Assembly: GCF_047511655.1 (NCBI RefSeq)
Contig: NC_133390.1
Coordinates: 122,988,083-123,052,082 of the forward strand
Length of the DNA: 64,000 bases
Direction: 5' to 3'
Source: Castor canadensis
Taxonomy: Eukaryota > Chordata > Mammalia > Rodentia > Castoridae
The translations under genes were made by a program, and so were the position numbers. Under the pieces are notes generated by a model, which searched no databases, had not been told where the DNA came from, and was given only the letters and a program-made list of their open reading frames with translations. Within the stretch, counting starts at the first letter, position 1. Each line of letters begins with the position of its first letter. This document shows, piece after piece, positions 12,930 to 25,519 of the stretch.

Positions 12930-13735
12930 TTTTGGAAACCACACAAAGGGACATTTCTCCTGCACCAGGGTCTGTATGACTTGAGTACCAAACCAACAGG
13001 GGCATGCCTAAGGTGTGACTGAGTGTCCAGCACCCTGCTGGGAAAAACCCCCTGCTGAGGACTAGCCAAAAGCAGACTTCCTTGCGCTGCTCTCCCTGTC
13101 TGTCTCTTCCTATTTTCCCAAGAGACTTTCCCATCATAGTATCAGACCAACAGCTCCTAGCCAACTTTGGCCTCATGGCAGTTCTGGCTATGGCTGTGGT
13201 TTTGCTCCCTCCCTGCGGGCCAAGACTGAGCTCAGGGTTTATTTGGCTACATAGCTCCTTATGCTATGTTGGAGAAGACCTGATTGGTTGTGGTACCTGA
13301 CTTTTTCTTTTCCCACCTGTCAAATACTCCTTCTGCCAGAGGCAGTGACCCAAGAGTGGAGATTTTGTGTGGCTGACAGAGTTCCAGTTCCACTTAGTGG
13401 GAAAGACCTGGAAGCACACTTAATTGTTAATCCCTCAGGCATGTGTCCTGCCTCCAGGCTCTGCCTTCCCCTCCCTTACCTAAGATGTCAGGATACCCCT
13501 TGTGCTCCCTCCCCGGACCTGCTGCCTTGTCTTTCATCTCTGTCTGCCTTCCCCTCCCTGTGCTTACTGGGACCCTGGCCTCCCATGGAAAACTCATACC
13601 ATGGTACCTTATGACTTTCTTAAGTTACTCCCACACCTAGTTTGTCATGCTCTTCAGTCCACAGCAGCTTTAAATCAGCTGCTGGGTCCCAGCAGAGACA
13701 AAGGTGTCTGCAGAAAACTGCACGTAACAAAAGGC
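12930..13735 (+). mobile_element. ERV leader / internal remnant
   Basis: A C/T-rich, comparatively CpG-retaining segment following the LTR, typical of an ERV untranslated leader. Open frames of 60-150 codons occur on both strands but none shows a recognised gag, pol or env motif. The piece ends near ACTGCACGTAACA (about 13718-13729), which echoes the LTR 3' end and could be the last trace of a second LTR. Confidence 0.45.
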
Positions 13736-14689
13736 AATTCACTTTTAAAATACAAGTTTAGTGTAGAGAATATTGAGAGAAATTGTTTTGCCAATGTGTT
13801 TAGAGGAATCAGTATTCAAGTAATATTTTAGAACCATCCACATAAAATGCAAAATGGATCAGTTCTCAAAGAGAAAGACTATAAAGAAGACCATAGACAG
13901 TCATTTCAAATATTTACTGGTAATCAACTGAAGAACAAGTGGTATCTGACCTAATAAACATTTTTTCCTAGTAATAGTCAAGGATTTAAGGGCTAATCAA
14001 GGAGCAAATAAAAAAAAAGATTCATGGAAGAAGTAGGTGATTATAATTTCAGTCTACTTCAGTGGAGGAAAAACATTTTCAAAAGGGAAAGATGAGAGAG
14101 GGAGAAATAGTGTTGGTTGCCACAAAAAGGCTGAAAATGAGGCTTGAGAAAAGGCCATCAGGCTTCGAAAATCATTCTTTGAAGTAACAGTTTGAGTTAT
14201 TTCTTACTTATCTCTTGGCAATAAAAATCCTCTAGTGAATGTGATTTTATTTTGCAGAGTGGAAAATGCACATTCCTCAAGGTTCAGAACTTCACCAGCT
14301 CCCTCTAATAGCCTTTCTAGAATACCAGACAGTATGGGATAGGCCACTTAACATGTTCCCAGGATCTCCTTGAAACCAATCTAAAGAGAAATTCACTTTA
14401 TTTAATCAAAAGACATGGATGTTTAAGGGCATTTCTATTTCCAGAGTGTAATCCATGGATGCCTAAATTACTTAGGAGAATTAACCAAGAACTGTTATAG
14501 AACATCTAGCATTCATTTGGCCACCAATTGTGTGCCTGCCAGTATTTCCATAATTATTTCCTTGTTCAATACTGAGAACAATATTTTAAGCTGAACGTTA
14601 TCATTCTCCTTTTAAAAATATCTCAAAACCGTTTCATTCCCTTTGTAGTGGAAGATGATACCTCTACATTTTCTAAAATTGAAACAATG
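13736..14689. other. No feature recognised
   Basis: AT-rich, no open frame or repeat of note between the ERV remnant and the older L1. Confidence 0.6.
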
Positions 14690-16139
14690 GCTTACTCTTG
14701 GAGCAAAAGACAAAAGAACAAAAATTTAAAAAGCATATTGGGGGGTTAAAAAGCTTCTGCACAACAAAAGAAATGGCTACCAAGTTAAGAGATTGCAGTC
14801 AGAATAGGAGAAATCTTTGACAGCTATATATGTAACAAAGGATTAATAACCGGAATATGCAGAGAGCTTAAAAAACTAAACTCCCAAAAGATCAATGACC
14901 AAATGAAGAAATGGGCAAGTTAACTAAATAAAGCTTTTTCAAAGGAAGAAGTACAAATGAACAGAACACATGAAGAAATGCTTAATATCCCAAGCCATAA
15001 AGGAAATACAAATCAAAATCACCTTTAATATTCCACGTCGCTCCTGTTAGAATGCCTACCATTCTAACACAAGCAACAAATATTGGCAAAGATGTAGGGG
15101 GAAAGGAATGCTCATACGCTATTGGTGGGAGTGTAAATTAGTACAACCACAAAGGAAAACAGTATGGAGGCTCCCAAAAAAATTAAAAATAGAACTGCCA
15201 TATATTCCAGCAATACCACTCCTAGGGATATATCCCAAGGAATGTTAAGTCAGGTTACAACAAAGGCACTTGCACAGCCATGTTTATTGTAGCATTAGTC
15301 ACAATAGCTAAGCTATGGAAACAGCCAAGATGACCCACTACTGATGAATGAATTAAGAAAATGTGGCATTTATATACAATGGAATTTTATTCAGCCACAA
15401 AGAAGAATGAAATTTTGTTGTCTGCAGGTAAATGGGTAGAACTGGAGAACATCATCATAAGTGAAGTTAGCCAGATTCAGAAAACCAAAGGCTGCAGGTT
15501 TTCTCTCATATGTGGAATACAGACCCAATACAAATACAAGCAATATTATGAAAAATAGGTCATGGTAAGGGGAGGTCACGTATGAGAGATGGAGGGAAAA
15601 AGAAGGAAGTTAAGAAGGTGCATATGGTTGATGTACTTCCTTACAAGAATGAATATAGAATTTTTAAACTTGTTGAAACCGCTATAAGAAGGGAACTAAA
15701 GTAGAAACGGCAAAAACAAAGGGAATGAGCCAATTTGGGGTATAATACATATATACATGGAAATGCCCTTCTGTATACACTATCTTAAACAAAAACAAAT
15801 GTCATTGTTTTCTTTTACAAAATCAGAGAACAGGATGACAGAACAGGTCATGGGGGGGTTGGTACCAGTGGGAGGAAGGAAGATGTGGAGAAAGGGTGTA
15901 AGAGGGTGAATATGGTGGAAATACTGTGTACACATGTATGTAAATGGAAAAATGAGACCTACTGAAACTATTTCAGGAATGAGGGAAGGGGAGATAAAGG
16001 AGAATGATGGAGGGGGTAAATTCAAATATGATATATTGTAAGAAGTTTTGTAAATGCCATGATGTACCTCCAGCACAACAATAAAAAACCAAATAAACAA
16101 AAAGAAAAACAACAAAAAAAGAGAAAAGAAAAGAAAAGC
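14690..16139 (+). mobile_element. Older LINE-1, ORF2 3' part and 3' UTR
   Basis: The sequence follows the same ORF2 C-terminal region as the young copy at 48-50 kb, but with frameshifts and stops. Recognisable parts include AAAAAGCTTCTGCACAAC, the MWHLYTMEFYSATKKNE tail (open 15361-15558), and a 3' UTR ending in an A-rich tail of simple AAAG/AAAC blocks. The 3' UTR differs from that of the young copy, suggesting a different L1 subfamily. Confidence 0.85.
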
Positions 16140-18339
16140 ATTTTGGCAGTAGAGAAGAATGTTTACTAGGTCATATATCACTTGTTCTTTCAGTTTGTTA
16201 CCAGTAGATATTTGAAATGACAAATTTTACTAATAGAGATTACATTGAGCTCCTTATATAAATGAGAAATATAATCTATGAATGTAAGTCAATTTATTTG
16301 GCACAAATATAGTTAAAACATAATTTGAAACTTGACATGCTGGCTTAGCTGTCATTACTTTCATCTGGTTCATCAAAAGATGACAGGTTTTCTTTTTCTT
16401 TTTTAACCTATTTAGCTTATAGGGAGTGTAGAGCACTGAGCATCATTTATATTTAAACCCAACCTGCAAAGTAAAAATAATCTACAAATTCAAGAAGGTG
16501 TATTTAATCATGATAGTAAACAGAGTAAGCAATGTTTCATGGCTAATCAGTTCTATAATTGGAATACTTCCAGTATAATTAGTGAAGAGTTGAGTTATTC
16601 CTCTTTTCTGAAAGCCCAGCTTATGTTGCCCTCTTAATGGTAAGTTGAAGAGGCTGTCATTAGCAATATTTCACAGATGGATTGTGATTGAAATTTTTTA
16701 TTTATTTCTTTTTCTGCCCAGACAATTTCCTTTTTATGATTTCAAATTGTAATAATAATTTGAAGCAGAAATATAATAGGTGCTGTCACACCCTTTGTCT
16801 CCTGCAAGTTGAAGTCAAAGAATGAATGGAAGAATGAGCTGAAGAATTGCATAATAATAAAGCAAAGCCAGTAGAAAAGTGTTTTGACCAGTGGGCACTA
16901 AGGAAAATGGAAGGTAGGAAGGGAAGCTTAGACAGGGGCCTCTCTCCAGATTACTGTAGCTGAACAGGCCACTAGTCTAATAGTTGTAGCCAGTTTCAAA
17001 ATCTAGGAATCAGTGAGCAAAACAAAATGGTTGTGTTATTCTGGAAGGAAGCAGAAACCAGGGAGCCAAGTGAGCAGAGAGCTAGAGGACCTAATCTGAA
17101 ATGAACCTCAAGAAGCAAATGTAAAAGCCAAAGAAGGTTGGAGGCTGCCAGAAAAGAGCATGGCAAGCAAAGCCTAGGATAGAAGTCAGCTACATAGACA
17201 TGCTGAGTATAAAGCAGTAGATCTTAAAGGAATTTTGTAGGATATCAAGGTGATCATATATCCCATAAATGATTTAACCCTTTTACAAATAATAAAATTT
17301 AATCAACTTTAAACATAAATTTAACACTTACCAAACAGCTATTCTTCCTAGGCACTGTATGAACCATCAGAAATACAAAAGTAAGTGCAACATGGCTTCT
17401 GTATGGCTAAACCTATAGGCTAGTGAAGGAAAAAGACTCAAGAACAGTTGAAATAAAGCACTGTATAAGACAATCATGTGAACACAGTTTGTGACATCAA
17501 TGTTAAAATATCCTGAAATCATAAGGGAAGGCTTTAGTGAGGCAGAGCCTTATTTTTGTAATATATATCATCAATTTTAATTTAAAAATTGGAAACCAGA
17601 AACTTCAATAATAGGTAAAGAGTGAAATACATTTTATCTTTACACATCTTGATGAAGTTTTCTAAGCTTTTGTAAATAATATAAATGAATAAAGGGAAAT
17701 ATTTGTAAATATATTCAGTATATATATCAGATATGGTTCTTAGTCTTATATCTTATCTCTTTGGCTGGGCTTATACATTTTCCCTCTCCAAACAGGTAGC
17801 TTTCTCTACATGGCCTAAAAATTGTAATGGCTTATACACATTTTATATTTTATGATTTCAGACTCAGGAAACAAATTGACATGCTTAGATCTATATCCAA
17901 AACTTCCTAGAGCAGAGCTCTTTTGGCTCATTTTAATTCAGGTATCTGAATTCATTGGACCAATGAATATTGTTAAAAAGAAAGGCCATGTAAAGACATG
18001 AGGATATTGATGGAAATCATATAGGAAAATAGGGGAGGAACAGTTTCCAAAAGAAAAACAGATTCTAAGTAGACAACAGCAGAAATGGGTACCTCATGTT
18101 CTAAGTGAGGGGAGGGCCTTTACTAAAAAATATCTCTTAAGACAGATGAGGGATTTGGGATTATGTTTTCCAAAAGATCAGAAAAGGCAAAACAGAGTCT
18201 GAGTTAAGGAAGGAGTTAGTGTCAGGGAAGAGAAGTAACTGTAATGAGGAATACTCACTGGGCCATGTGAGTCATATTAGCTTCATATGGTACCTTTATG
18301 TCCTATATTTCACAGGAATGTATACAATGACCATTTATT
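16140..18339. other. No feature recognised
   Basis: AT-rich intergenic sequence. No repeat or coding signal that I can support. Confidence 0.6.
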
Positions 18340-18580
18340 TATTTTATTTTATTCTTTATTTATCTTTTTGGCAGTTCTGGGGATTGAACTCAAGGCCTTG
18401 TGCTTGCTAGGCAAGGGCACTACCTCTTGAGTTGCACCCCCCAGTCCCTTTTTGCCTTTTAGTTTACTTTTTCAGATAGGGTCTCATGTTTTTGTCCTGG
18501 CTGATCTCAGACTGTGATTCTCCTACTTTCTCCTCACAAGTAGCTGGGATTATAGACATGTACCACCATGCCTGGCTTTG
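18340..18580 (-). mobile_element. Composite B1/ID SINE, antisense
   Basis: Reads T-rich tail, then 'GGGGATTGAACTCAAGGCC', CTTGCTAGGCAAG (ID part), then TAGCTGGGATTATAGACATG (B1-like part). Confidence 0.85.
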
Positions 18581-19084
18581 TGACAAACATTTACGATATC
18601 AGATGCCAGGTCTTGTGAAAGGTGCTATGGTGCATAAGACATAGTCTTTTCCCTCAAAGAACAGAGTCATGTGATTAGCAATAACAATGTCTCATTTTTT
18701 TAATATGAAACCTTTAATCTATGCCTTTGGATCCCTAGCTCCATGATACAGAATCTTGCAAGTGGGATATGAACACTTCTTTAAAAAAGGTCAAGACCTG
18801 AGGTTTTGGTAAAAACTTATTCATTTGGACTTATTGTTTTATGTCTGATTAATAAAGATATCAGGATACCATGGAATTGTTTTGTTTAGGCATGGTACTA
18901 GTATGAAAGTGTTGAAACTTGATAGCAATCTCATTTTTTGATTTTCTATTCCTTGGGCAATCTAGCTTGTTCAACCATATCCATGGGTTATGACCATTAT
19001 CCCACATCTATTTTGCACAATGAATCTTTGTAAACTAGGACTTCATACGTGTTCCTATTGTTGACTATTTAATCATTCTTAAAG

Positions 19085-19180
19085 TGTGTGTGGCGGGGAG
19101 AGGGTAGGGGAGGGTGTTGGGGGGGAGAAATGACCCAAACAATGTATGCACATGTGAATAAATGAATAATTAAAAAAAAG
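19085..19180 (+). mobile_element. LINE-1 3' UTR fragment
   Basis: A G-rich tract, GAGAAATGACCCAAACAATG, 'TATGCACATGTGAATAAATG' and an A-rich tail. It parallels the end of the young L1 at 50490-50540 (GAGAAATAAACCAAGCCTTG, TATGCACATATGAATAATAA), so it is a short truncated copy of the same lineage. Confidence 0.75.
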
Positions 19181-19289
19181 ACATACTTCATATACAAGCA
19201 TTTATATAAAATCTCCTGGAAGTTAAATTAATTTCCTCCCCCTCTAGACTCCCACATCATCTTTTAGCATGTTGTATTATTTGTTCATA

Positions 19290-19420
19290 TATTTGTCTCT
19301 CTGAGTATTTGAGACTCTGAGTTCCTTAAGAGCAGGGGATTCATCTTATTCATCTTTATCTCCCTAGGACTAAGCAGAGTGCATGGCATACAGGAAATTC
19401 TCTGATTGTGGTGGAAATGG
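19290..19420 (+). mobile_element. L2-like 3' end fragment
   Basis: 'GAGTTCCTTAAGAGCAGGGG' and TTTATCTCCCTAGGACTAAG, then a TGGCATACAGG run, match the L2 3' end. Confidence 0.6.
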
Positions 19421-20117
19421 ATGTTAAATTCAGGTAATTTTTCCTCTTTCAAATTAACAGTGAAAGGACATTGAGTGTAACTCACTAGAGTTTTCACTGA
19501 CTTTATTTCCTCTACATGAGCAAAAGTTCCCTAAGATGTTTTCAGGGCAGCTGGCCATCTAAACAGAATGTCACTGTACAACAAAAAGCACTACTTCTTT
19601 TCTTTTGTCAAGATGGTTAGCTCCTATAAGAAATTGTACAAAGGATCATAACATCTGCATAAGAATAAAATAAGAGAAATCCAGCATAACTCATGTTATA
19701 GTATTATTATTATTACTATGTTTTTAGGAGTAAGAATCTGACCCCAGAGAGAATTGTGGTCTATCTCAAAAGGAGGCCACCCAGAAAACAATACATCAGA
19801 AAAAACAAAACATAATATACAGAAAGCTTTCTGCAGAGGTGAGAAGTGATTTTTTTCACACTTTTTTTGTTCTCACTTGGTAAGTGATAGGGCACAGTGC
19901 TAAATCTCCTCTGTTCATTTGAAGGACGTTTCACATAATACTGATTTAAACATATTTTTACCTAGATTTAAGTCCTGAAGGCAGGTTAGTGCTGAACAAT
20001 TAAATTTTTTAAAAGCTATATATAATATAATAATAATTAAAAAGAAGAGTTTTTCTAAAAGTGAAAAGAGAAGATAGAAAACATAATTTCCATAGTAACA
20101 ATAGTTGTAATTTATAA

Positions 20118-20276
20118 ATGGCCTATTGAGTGCCAGACTCTATTATGAGTGTTTGTAATAAGTTATGTTTAAGACTCAAACCAGTCATTTGAGGATAGGT
20201 TCTATTTTTACAAATAAGAAACTGAGGCTTAAGAGGGTAAATGATTTGTCAAGTATCACATTAGGAGTAGGAAAGT
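20118..20276 (+). mobile_element. MIR remnant
   Basis: TGAGTGCCAGACTCTATTAT and AATAAGAAACTGAGGCTTAA match the MIR core order (variable end of MIR: GAGGAAACTGAGGC). Confidence 0.75.
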
Positions 20277-20498
20277 AAGCCAGGACCCAGTGGCTCACAC
20301 CTATAATTCTAGCTACTAGGGAGGCTGAGTTTAGTAGGATCACAGTCTGAGGGCAGTCTGGGTAAATAGCTGGCAGGACCCCCATCTCCAAAGTAACCAG
20401 AGCAAAATGGGTTGGAATGGCTCAAGTGGTAGAGTGCCTGCTTTGCAAGGACAAACCCTGGGTTCAAAACTCAGTCTCACCAAAAAAAAAAAAAAAGT
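20277..20498 (+). mobile_element. Composite B1/ID SINE
   Basis: CCAGTGGCTCACACCTATAA then CTCAAGTGGTAGAGTGCCTG and an A15 tail. It directly follows a MIR remnant. Confidence 0.87.
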
Positions 20499-21109
20499 AG
20501 GGAGTAGATATACCTGACATGAATAAATCTCATAGCTATGAAGTTCAGCAGAAGCAGCCAGATAAGAAGGCTACATGCTATATTATATTGGCATATGTTT
20601 CAGAAACAGGCAAATCTAATCAATGACCATGGAAGTCAGGAGAGAGATTACTTTTATGATGTGGGGATTTTACTAGGAGACTCTATCAAGGAAACTTCTG
20701 AACTACTAGCTATATTCTCTACTGTGACATGGGTGGAAGTACAAAAGTGCCTACATACAAAAAACTCATTAAAGTACACAAAGGTTTGTGTTTACTCGTA
20801 GAAGCTATGTATCTATAAAAAAGTTACCAGGAATGAGTTTAACTCTGTTCAGTTAACTCTAGTTGCAAAGACTCTCTTTCCACTAGACACACTTCCTGCA
20901 ATCAGTTTCACGTTTTTAAGTTAGAGATTCTTACCCATTTCCCCAGGAGAATGCACAGATACACTATTGCATGTAGATTAATGTAGCAGAAATTGCCAAG
21001 TACAAGGAGGTTATGAAAAAATGATGTAGTAAGCTGGGTCCAGTTTGCAGTTTTATGAACCTTGTCAAAAGAAAGTGTTTGAGTGTTATTTATATGGGAA
21101 ATCCTGATG

Positions 21110-22495
21110 GTTGATTGATTTATGTAAAATGACAAGTAAAAATTATACATATTTATGTTTTCAACATATTTTGATATATGTACACATTATGGAGTATCTT
21201 AATAAACATGCACATTTTCTCACATACTCATCTTTTTGTGAAAAACATGCTCCTATCAAATTTATTCTATCAAATTTCAAATATACCACAAATGGTTACT
21301 AACTGAAATCACCATGATGCACAATAGGTCTATGAAATTATCCCTTCTGTCTTACTGAAATTTTGTGCCCTTTGACATCTCCTTAACTGCCCCCACCTGC
21401 CAACTCCCAAACTCTTATAAGCACTATTTTACTTTGTATTTCTATGAGCTTGAGTTTCTTTGTACTGCATACATAAGTGAGATCACATAGTACTTGTCTT
21501 TTTGTGTTTGGCTTATTTCACTTAGCATAATGACCTCCAGGTCCATGCATGATATTGCAAGTGATAGGATCTCCTTCTGTTTTTATGGCTGAATAGTGTT
21601 CCCATTGGTATATACATCACATCTTATTTATTCATTCATGGACACTTAGGTTGGTTCTATATCTCAGCCATTGTAATTAATGCTACAATGAACATGGCAT
21701 GCAGATGTCTCTCTGACATGCTGATATTCTTTGAAAATATATACACAGTAGTAGTAGCATTGCTGCATTATATGATAGTTCTACTTTTAGCATTTTGAGG
21801 AACCTCTGTACTATTTTCCATGACTGTAGCAATTGTCATTCCTCCCAAAAACATGCAAGGGTTCCTTTTTCTCTAAATCCCCAATACTTAGCTTTTAGTT
21901 TTTGGATAAGAGTTCTTTTAACAGGTGTAAAGTGAAAGTTAAGTGTGCAGTACTAGCATTTGAATTCAGGGCCTTGCACTTACTAGACAGGCTTCTTAAC
22001 CCACTCTAACTCCTTTTGCTTTATTTTTCAGAAAAGTTCTCATGTTTTTGTCCAGGGCCAGCATAAGACAATGATCCTCCAAACCTCTACCTCCTGCACC
22101 TGTACCACCATTCCAGACTTGTTGGTTGAGTTGGGGTTCTCATTAAATTTTTGCCTGGGCTGGCCTTCACCTTTAATCCTCCCCATCTCTGCCTCCCAAG
22201 TAACTGGGAGTAGAAATGTGAATCATCATATCTGGCCCTCATGTGGGTGTTCCTGATGATTAGTGATGCTGAACATTTTTCATATACTTTATGGCATTTG
22301 TATGTTCTCTTTTAAGAAATGCCTCTTCAGAACCTTTGTTCATTTTTAAACTAGGTTTGTTTTCTTGCTATTGAGTTCCTTATATATTTTGGATATTATC
22401 CCCAACCAGACATAGGTTTTGCTCATGTATTTTCCCATTTCGTAAGTTGTCTTCTACTATGGAATTTTTACATAAGATATTTTATGGTCATATTT
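21110..22495 (-). mobile_element. Old LINE-1 3' part, antisense, with nested SINE
   Basis: On the + strand, 'TCACTTAGCATAATGACCTC' and CAGGTCCATGCATGATATTG are the reverse complement of an L1 ORF2 C-terminus; 'GAGTTCCTTATATATTTTGG' follows on the far side of a SINE insertion (21943-22236). Decayed. Confidence 0.75.
21943..22236 (-). mobile_element. Composite B1/ID SINE nested in antisense L1
   Basis: Box-B-like 'TTTGAATTCAGGGCCTTGC' and the 'CCTCCCAAGTAACTGGGAG' B1-like part, antisense. The L1 sequence resumes on both sides. Confidence 0.8.
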
Positions 22496-22849
22496 GTTGT
22501 TATGAGTGAAATGGAGTAGAGAAATTGGGTGGGAGGAGGAAATGCTAGGAAAGAGACAGTTATGAGGCTGTCATAATAATCTTTGCAAAAGTGGACAAAA
22601 CTTGAACTAAGAGCTATAGCAGTATAGTTTGTAGACAAAATAAAGATGTGTTAAGGAAGGAGAACTGAGTGGATATTCTGATCGATCAGATGCAGAGAAT
22701 GAGGGACAGACAGAAGCTAACCAAAGTGATAGGTGGAGTGATCTAGATCAAAGCATGAGCTAGTCTACCATCAGAAAACAGGTGCAAAGTACAATGCTCT
22801 GGTGAGGGGGTAGCATAGGTATTTTACTGCTTCAGAAGAACTAGTGTTG

Positions 22850-23310
22850 TTTTAGGCTGACTTGTGTCCTCTCAAACGTGTATGTTGCTTTTATGAGCTC
22901 CATGATTTAACACGCAGTCCCGTGCCCTAGGCTCGCTCTCATTTGAATGGATTTAGGAAATCCATTCCTTGTTTGAAGTCCTAACCACCAGTACTTCAGA
23001 ATTTGACTGCATTTGAAGATCGTGTCTTTAAAGATGCAATTTTAAATAAAATAAGGTTATTGGGGTGGTCTTTAGAGTGAACTTTTGAGGCTGGTATCAT
23101 TACAAGAAGAGATTAATACACACAGACAGAGGGAAGACCATGTGAAGACAGAGGAGGAGAATATGTCCTTTCATAAGCCAAGGAGAACGGACAAAGAACA
23201 ACTCTGCTGATACCTTGATCTCAGACTTTTAGCCATCAATTGTGGGAAAATGAATTTGTGTTGTTTAAGCTACCCAAACTGTATTACTTTGTTATAGATC
23301 GAGAAAATAA
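22850..23310 (+). mobile_element. Old LTR-like repeat (MLT1/MaLR-type)
   Basis: 'GAAGTCCTAACCACCAGTAC', then CATGTGAAGACAGAGGAGGA and ACCTTGATCTCAGACTTTTA, ending at TGTATTACTTTGTTATAG. The left ~120 bp may be unrelated. Confidence 0.65.
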
Positions 23311-24429
23311 CAAAAGTATCACTAAAATAAGAGTCAACCTGGATCTTCTAAGTCCATTCAAATAGGAGAGGGCCCAGGGCATGGGAAATGGGTATTAAAT
23401 CATGAAGCTCAGAAAAGTAGGCAGGGTTACCAAGAACACTTAATTATCTTCTAGTCAAACACTAGTTCCAAACTCCATCCACTAGTAGGAAAGGAGCTTC
23501 TAATATTCTTTCAAATTCTCTCAGAACAGAGCTACTGTTGTAAACTCTAATTCTGGTCCTGGGCGGAGTACGAAGAAAGCAGTGATAACTAAACAAATAA
23601 TCTAACTATATGTTAACATTTAACAATAAGGAATGTAGGAAACACACTATATTCAGTCACGATTGGCTTCATAAATGAGTTGTTTCCACATGCACATTCC
23701 TTTACTCTTATATTGAGAATATATGTATTTACACATACATATAGACAAAATGTGAAAATGTGCTTTTAATGTCCAGTCTACATAATAAATACCTTCTCTT
23801 TGTCTTATCATACTCTACCGCAGTTAAAACACTGTCATTGCTTCCATGGGCTAGTGTAACTTCCTCCTAACTGGTCTCTCCATCTTAGTATTGCCCTTCA
23901 GTAATGCGGATCAAGAACAGGTCATTTTAAGCATGAGCAGAAATATTGTCATGTTTTTCTCATTTGTCTGTACAGTAGACCCTTAGAATTCACAGGTGTA
24001 TGATTCTAGGGAGACTGCTATTGAGATTAATGTAGACCATATCTATTTAAGTTTTTTGAGTTGATTTAAATGAAAATATTAATGTTTCGAGTGATAATTA
24101 TAGCAAAACTATAGACGTGGCCCTTCAAATGTGCTATATATGGCATTTATTTCCAAGAATGACCTTGAAAGTTAGAAACTGAAGACTGAAAAAAACATTA
24201 GAATTCATTGAACTCACAAAACTAATAGATCAGGCTACAGGATTTCAATGAAGCCTGATGAATCTTTGATTGATGCACTCCAAACTTACCCCCGTTTAGA
24301 ATGGCAAGCTTTTGCATAAAGATTTGATTACTTGAATGAGGGTACCTGACCTGTGTTTTTATACCACAACTTATCTCCTCTAGAAGACTTGCTTTTGTTT
24401 TCTAAAAACACCTCCTTCGCCTACAAAAA
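23311..24429. other. No clear feature
   Basis: Contains a short segment (about 23830-23940) resembling the one at 6860-6990; otherwise unassigned. Confidence 0.5.
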
Positions 24430-24850
24430 TAAAAAGATAAAAGCGGCATCAGGGTGAATTTTGTGTGTTTCTGAGCACATTTATAAGCGTACAAGGAAAA
24501 GGACCAGATTTCCTGCCTGGTTGAGTGAAACTAATTCTTCACCTTGGCACCACAGTCTACAGCTGTAATAAAGGCCATTATGCCCGAATAGGTCCTTAAA
24601 CGGAAGACCTGCTGAGCAGAGACCCTCTTTCCCAGCCCTGCTCAACTGAGGCAACTTTTCTGCCAAATGACCAGGCGGATGCAGCAGCAGGGGAGGTGGT
24701 CCTGCAGGTAGGTGGGGTGGGGATCATTTTGAAAGCACTAAATCCCTTGCAGGGAAGAAGCAGCTGCTCCTTGTTTTTCCAAACATCTGTCCCATCTGCC
24801 CTTAGCCTTACCTCACCCTTTGGAGGCTCGAGCACCACACGTGGATTGAG
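24430..24850. other. GC-richer stretch upstream of the CMC1 promoter
   Basis: This segment is less AT-rich than its surroundings, matches no repeat I recognise, and contains a strong donor-like CAG|GTAGGT near 24706-24714 on the + strand. It could be an exon of an upstream noncoding transcript, an alternative first exon, or a conserved regulatory element. No coding potential is convincing in any frame. Confidence 0.25.
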
Positions 24851-25204
24851 TCACTTATGAAGATCGGTGAGTCGAAACAGGTCTGAGTGCCACCTAGAAA
24901 CTTTCTGCTATTGAGAAGAGGGCAACGGGACACTTAATATGGCTGTTACTTTCCTTTATTTTTCTCACAAAACATACAGCTTTAAAGGGCAGAGTCGGGA
25001 TTTTTAACATCGCCAAATCGGACTGTGTCCTGGGGATACTACTTCACAAAACAGAGGGCCCCTTGGCACCCACATTTTAATTTTACCTCCAGGAGAGATA
25101 CAGACCCCTGATTTGAAGGAGAAATGATAGTGCACACAGCACCCTGACAGAAGAACGCGCTGTGCACATTTCGCGCGGGTGACCTTGACCACATTTAGCT
25201 GCGT

Positions 25205-25325
25205 ATATTACCCTTGCTAACCCTGTGCTCCTTGAGAATAAGGGCTTTAGTTTTGGCTCGGTTATTTTCCCATAGCTCTCAGAACCGTGGCTGGCATCTG
25301 ACAGATAAAAGCACAGGAACAGGCG
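25205..25325 (+). mobile_element. L2-like 3' end fragment
   Basis: 'GTGCTCCTTGAGAATAAGGG' and CGTGGCTGGCATCTGACAG match the L2 3' end. It lies directly upstream of the CpG island. Confidence 0.55.
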
Positions 25326-25410
25326 TTTCATGAGATTCGCAGTGGATGCCACTACACAGCCCACTCGGCGCTTTAACCTCTAGGTTAGGCTCAAGCCGGC
25401 GCCTCCTTAG

Positions 25411-25422
25411 GGCGCACGCGCG
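25411..25422. promoter_or_regulatory. Near-consensus NRF-1 site
   Basis: GGCGCACGCGCG matches the NRF-1 consensus at 11 of 12 positions (first base G instead of a pyrimidine). It lies 20 bp to the left of the perfect site, about two helical turns away. Confidence 0.55.
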
Positions 25423-25441
25423 TGAGGCCACCGCTCCCTAG

Positions 25442-25453
25442 TGCGCACGCGCA
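25442..25453. promoter_or_regulatory. Perfect NRF-1 binding site
   Basis: TGCGCACGCGCA matches the NRF-1 consensus YGCGCAYGCGCR at all 12 positions. NRF-1 activates nuclear genes for respiratory-chain biogenesis, which matches the job of CMC1. It lies 273 bp upstream of the start codon. Occupancy is inferred. Confidence 0.75.
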
Positions 25454-25519
25454 GTCACGCCCCATCCAAGAGCCGCTCTCCTCGAAGTTGGCCCTCTCCA
25501 ACTTTGGGGCGGGCCAAAG

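Noticed and set aside
12736..13176. 146-aa - strand frame
   Set aside because: Lies antisense across the ERV LTR/leader; no retroviral or cellular domain is recognised and the + strand signals explain the region.
13261..13831. Overlapping + strand frames of 109-117 aa in three frames
   Set aside because: Multiple overlapping frames in a C/T-rich leader indicate composition rather than coding.
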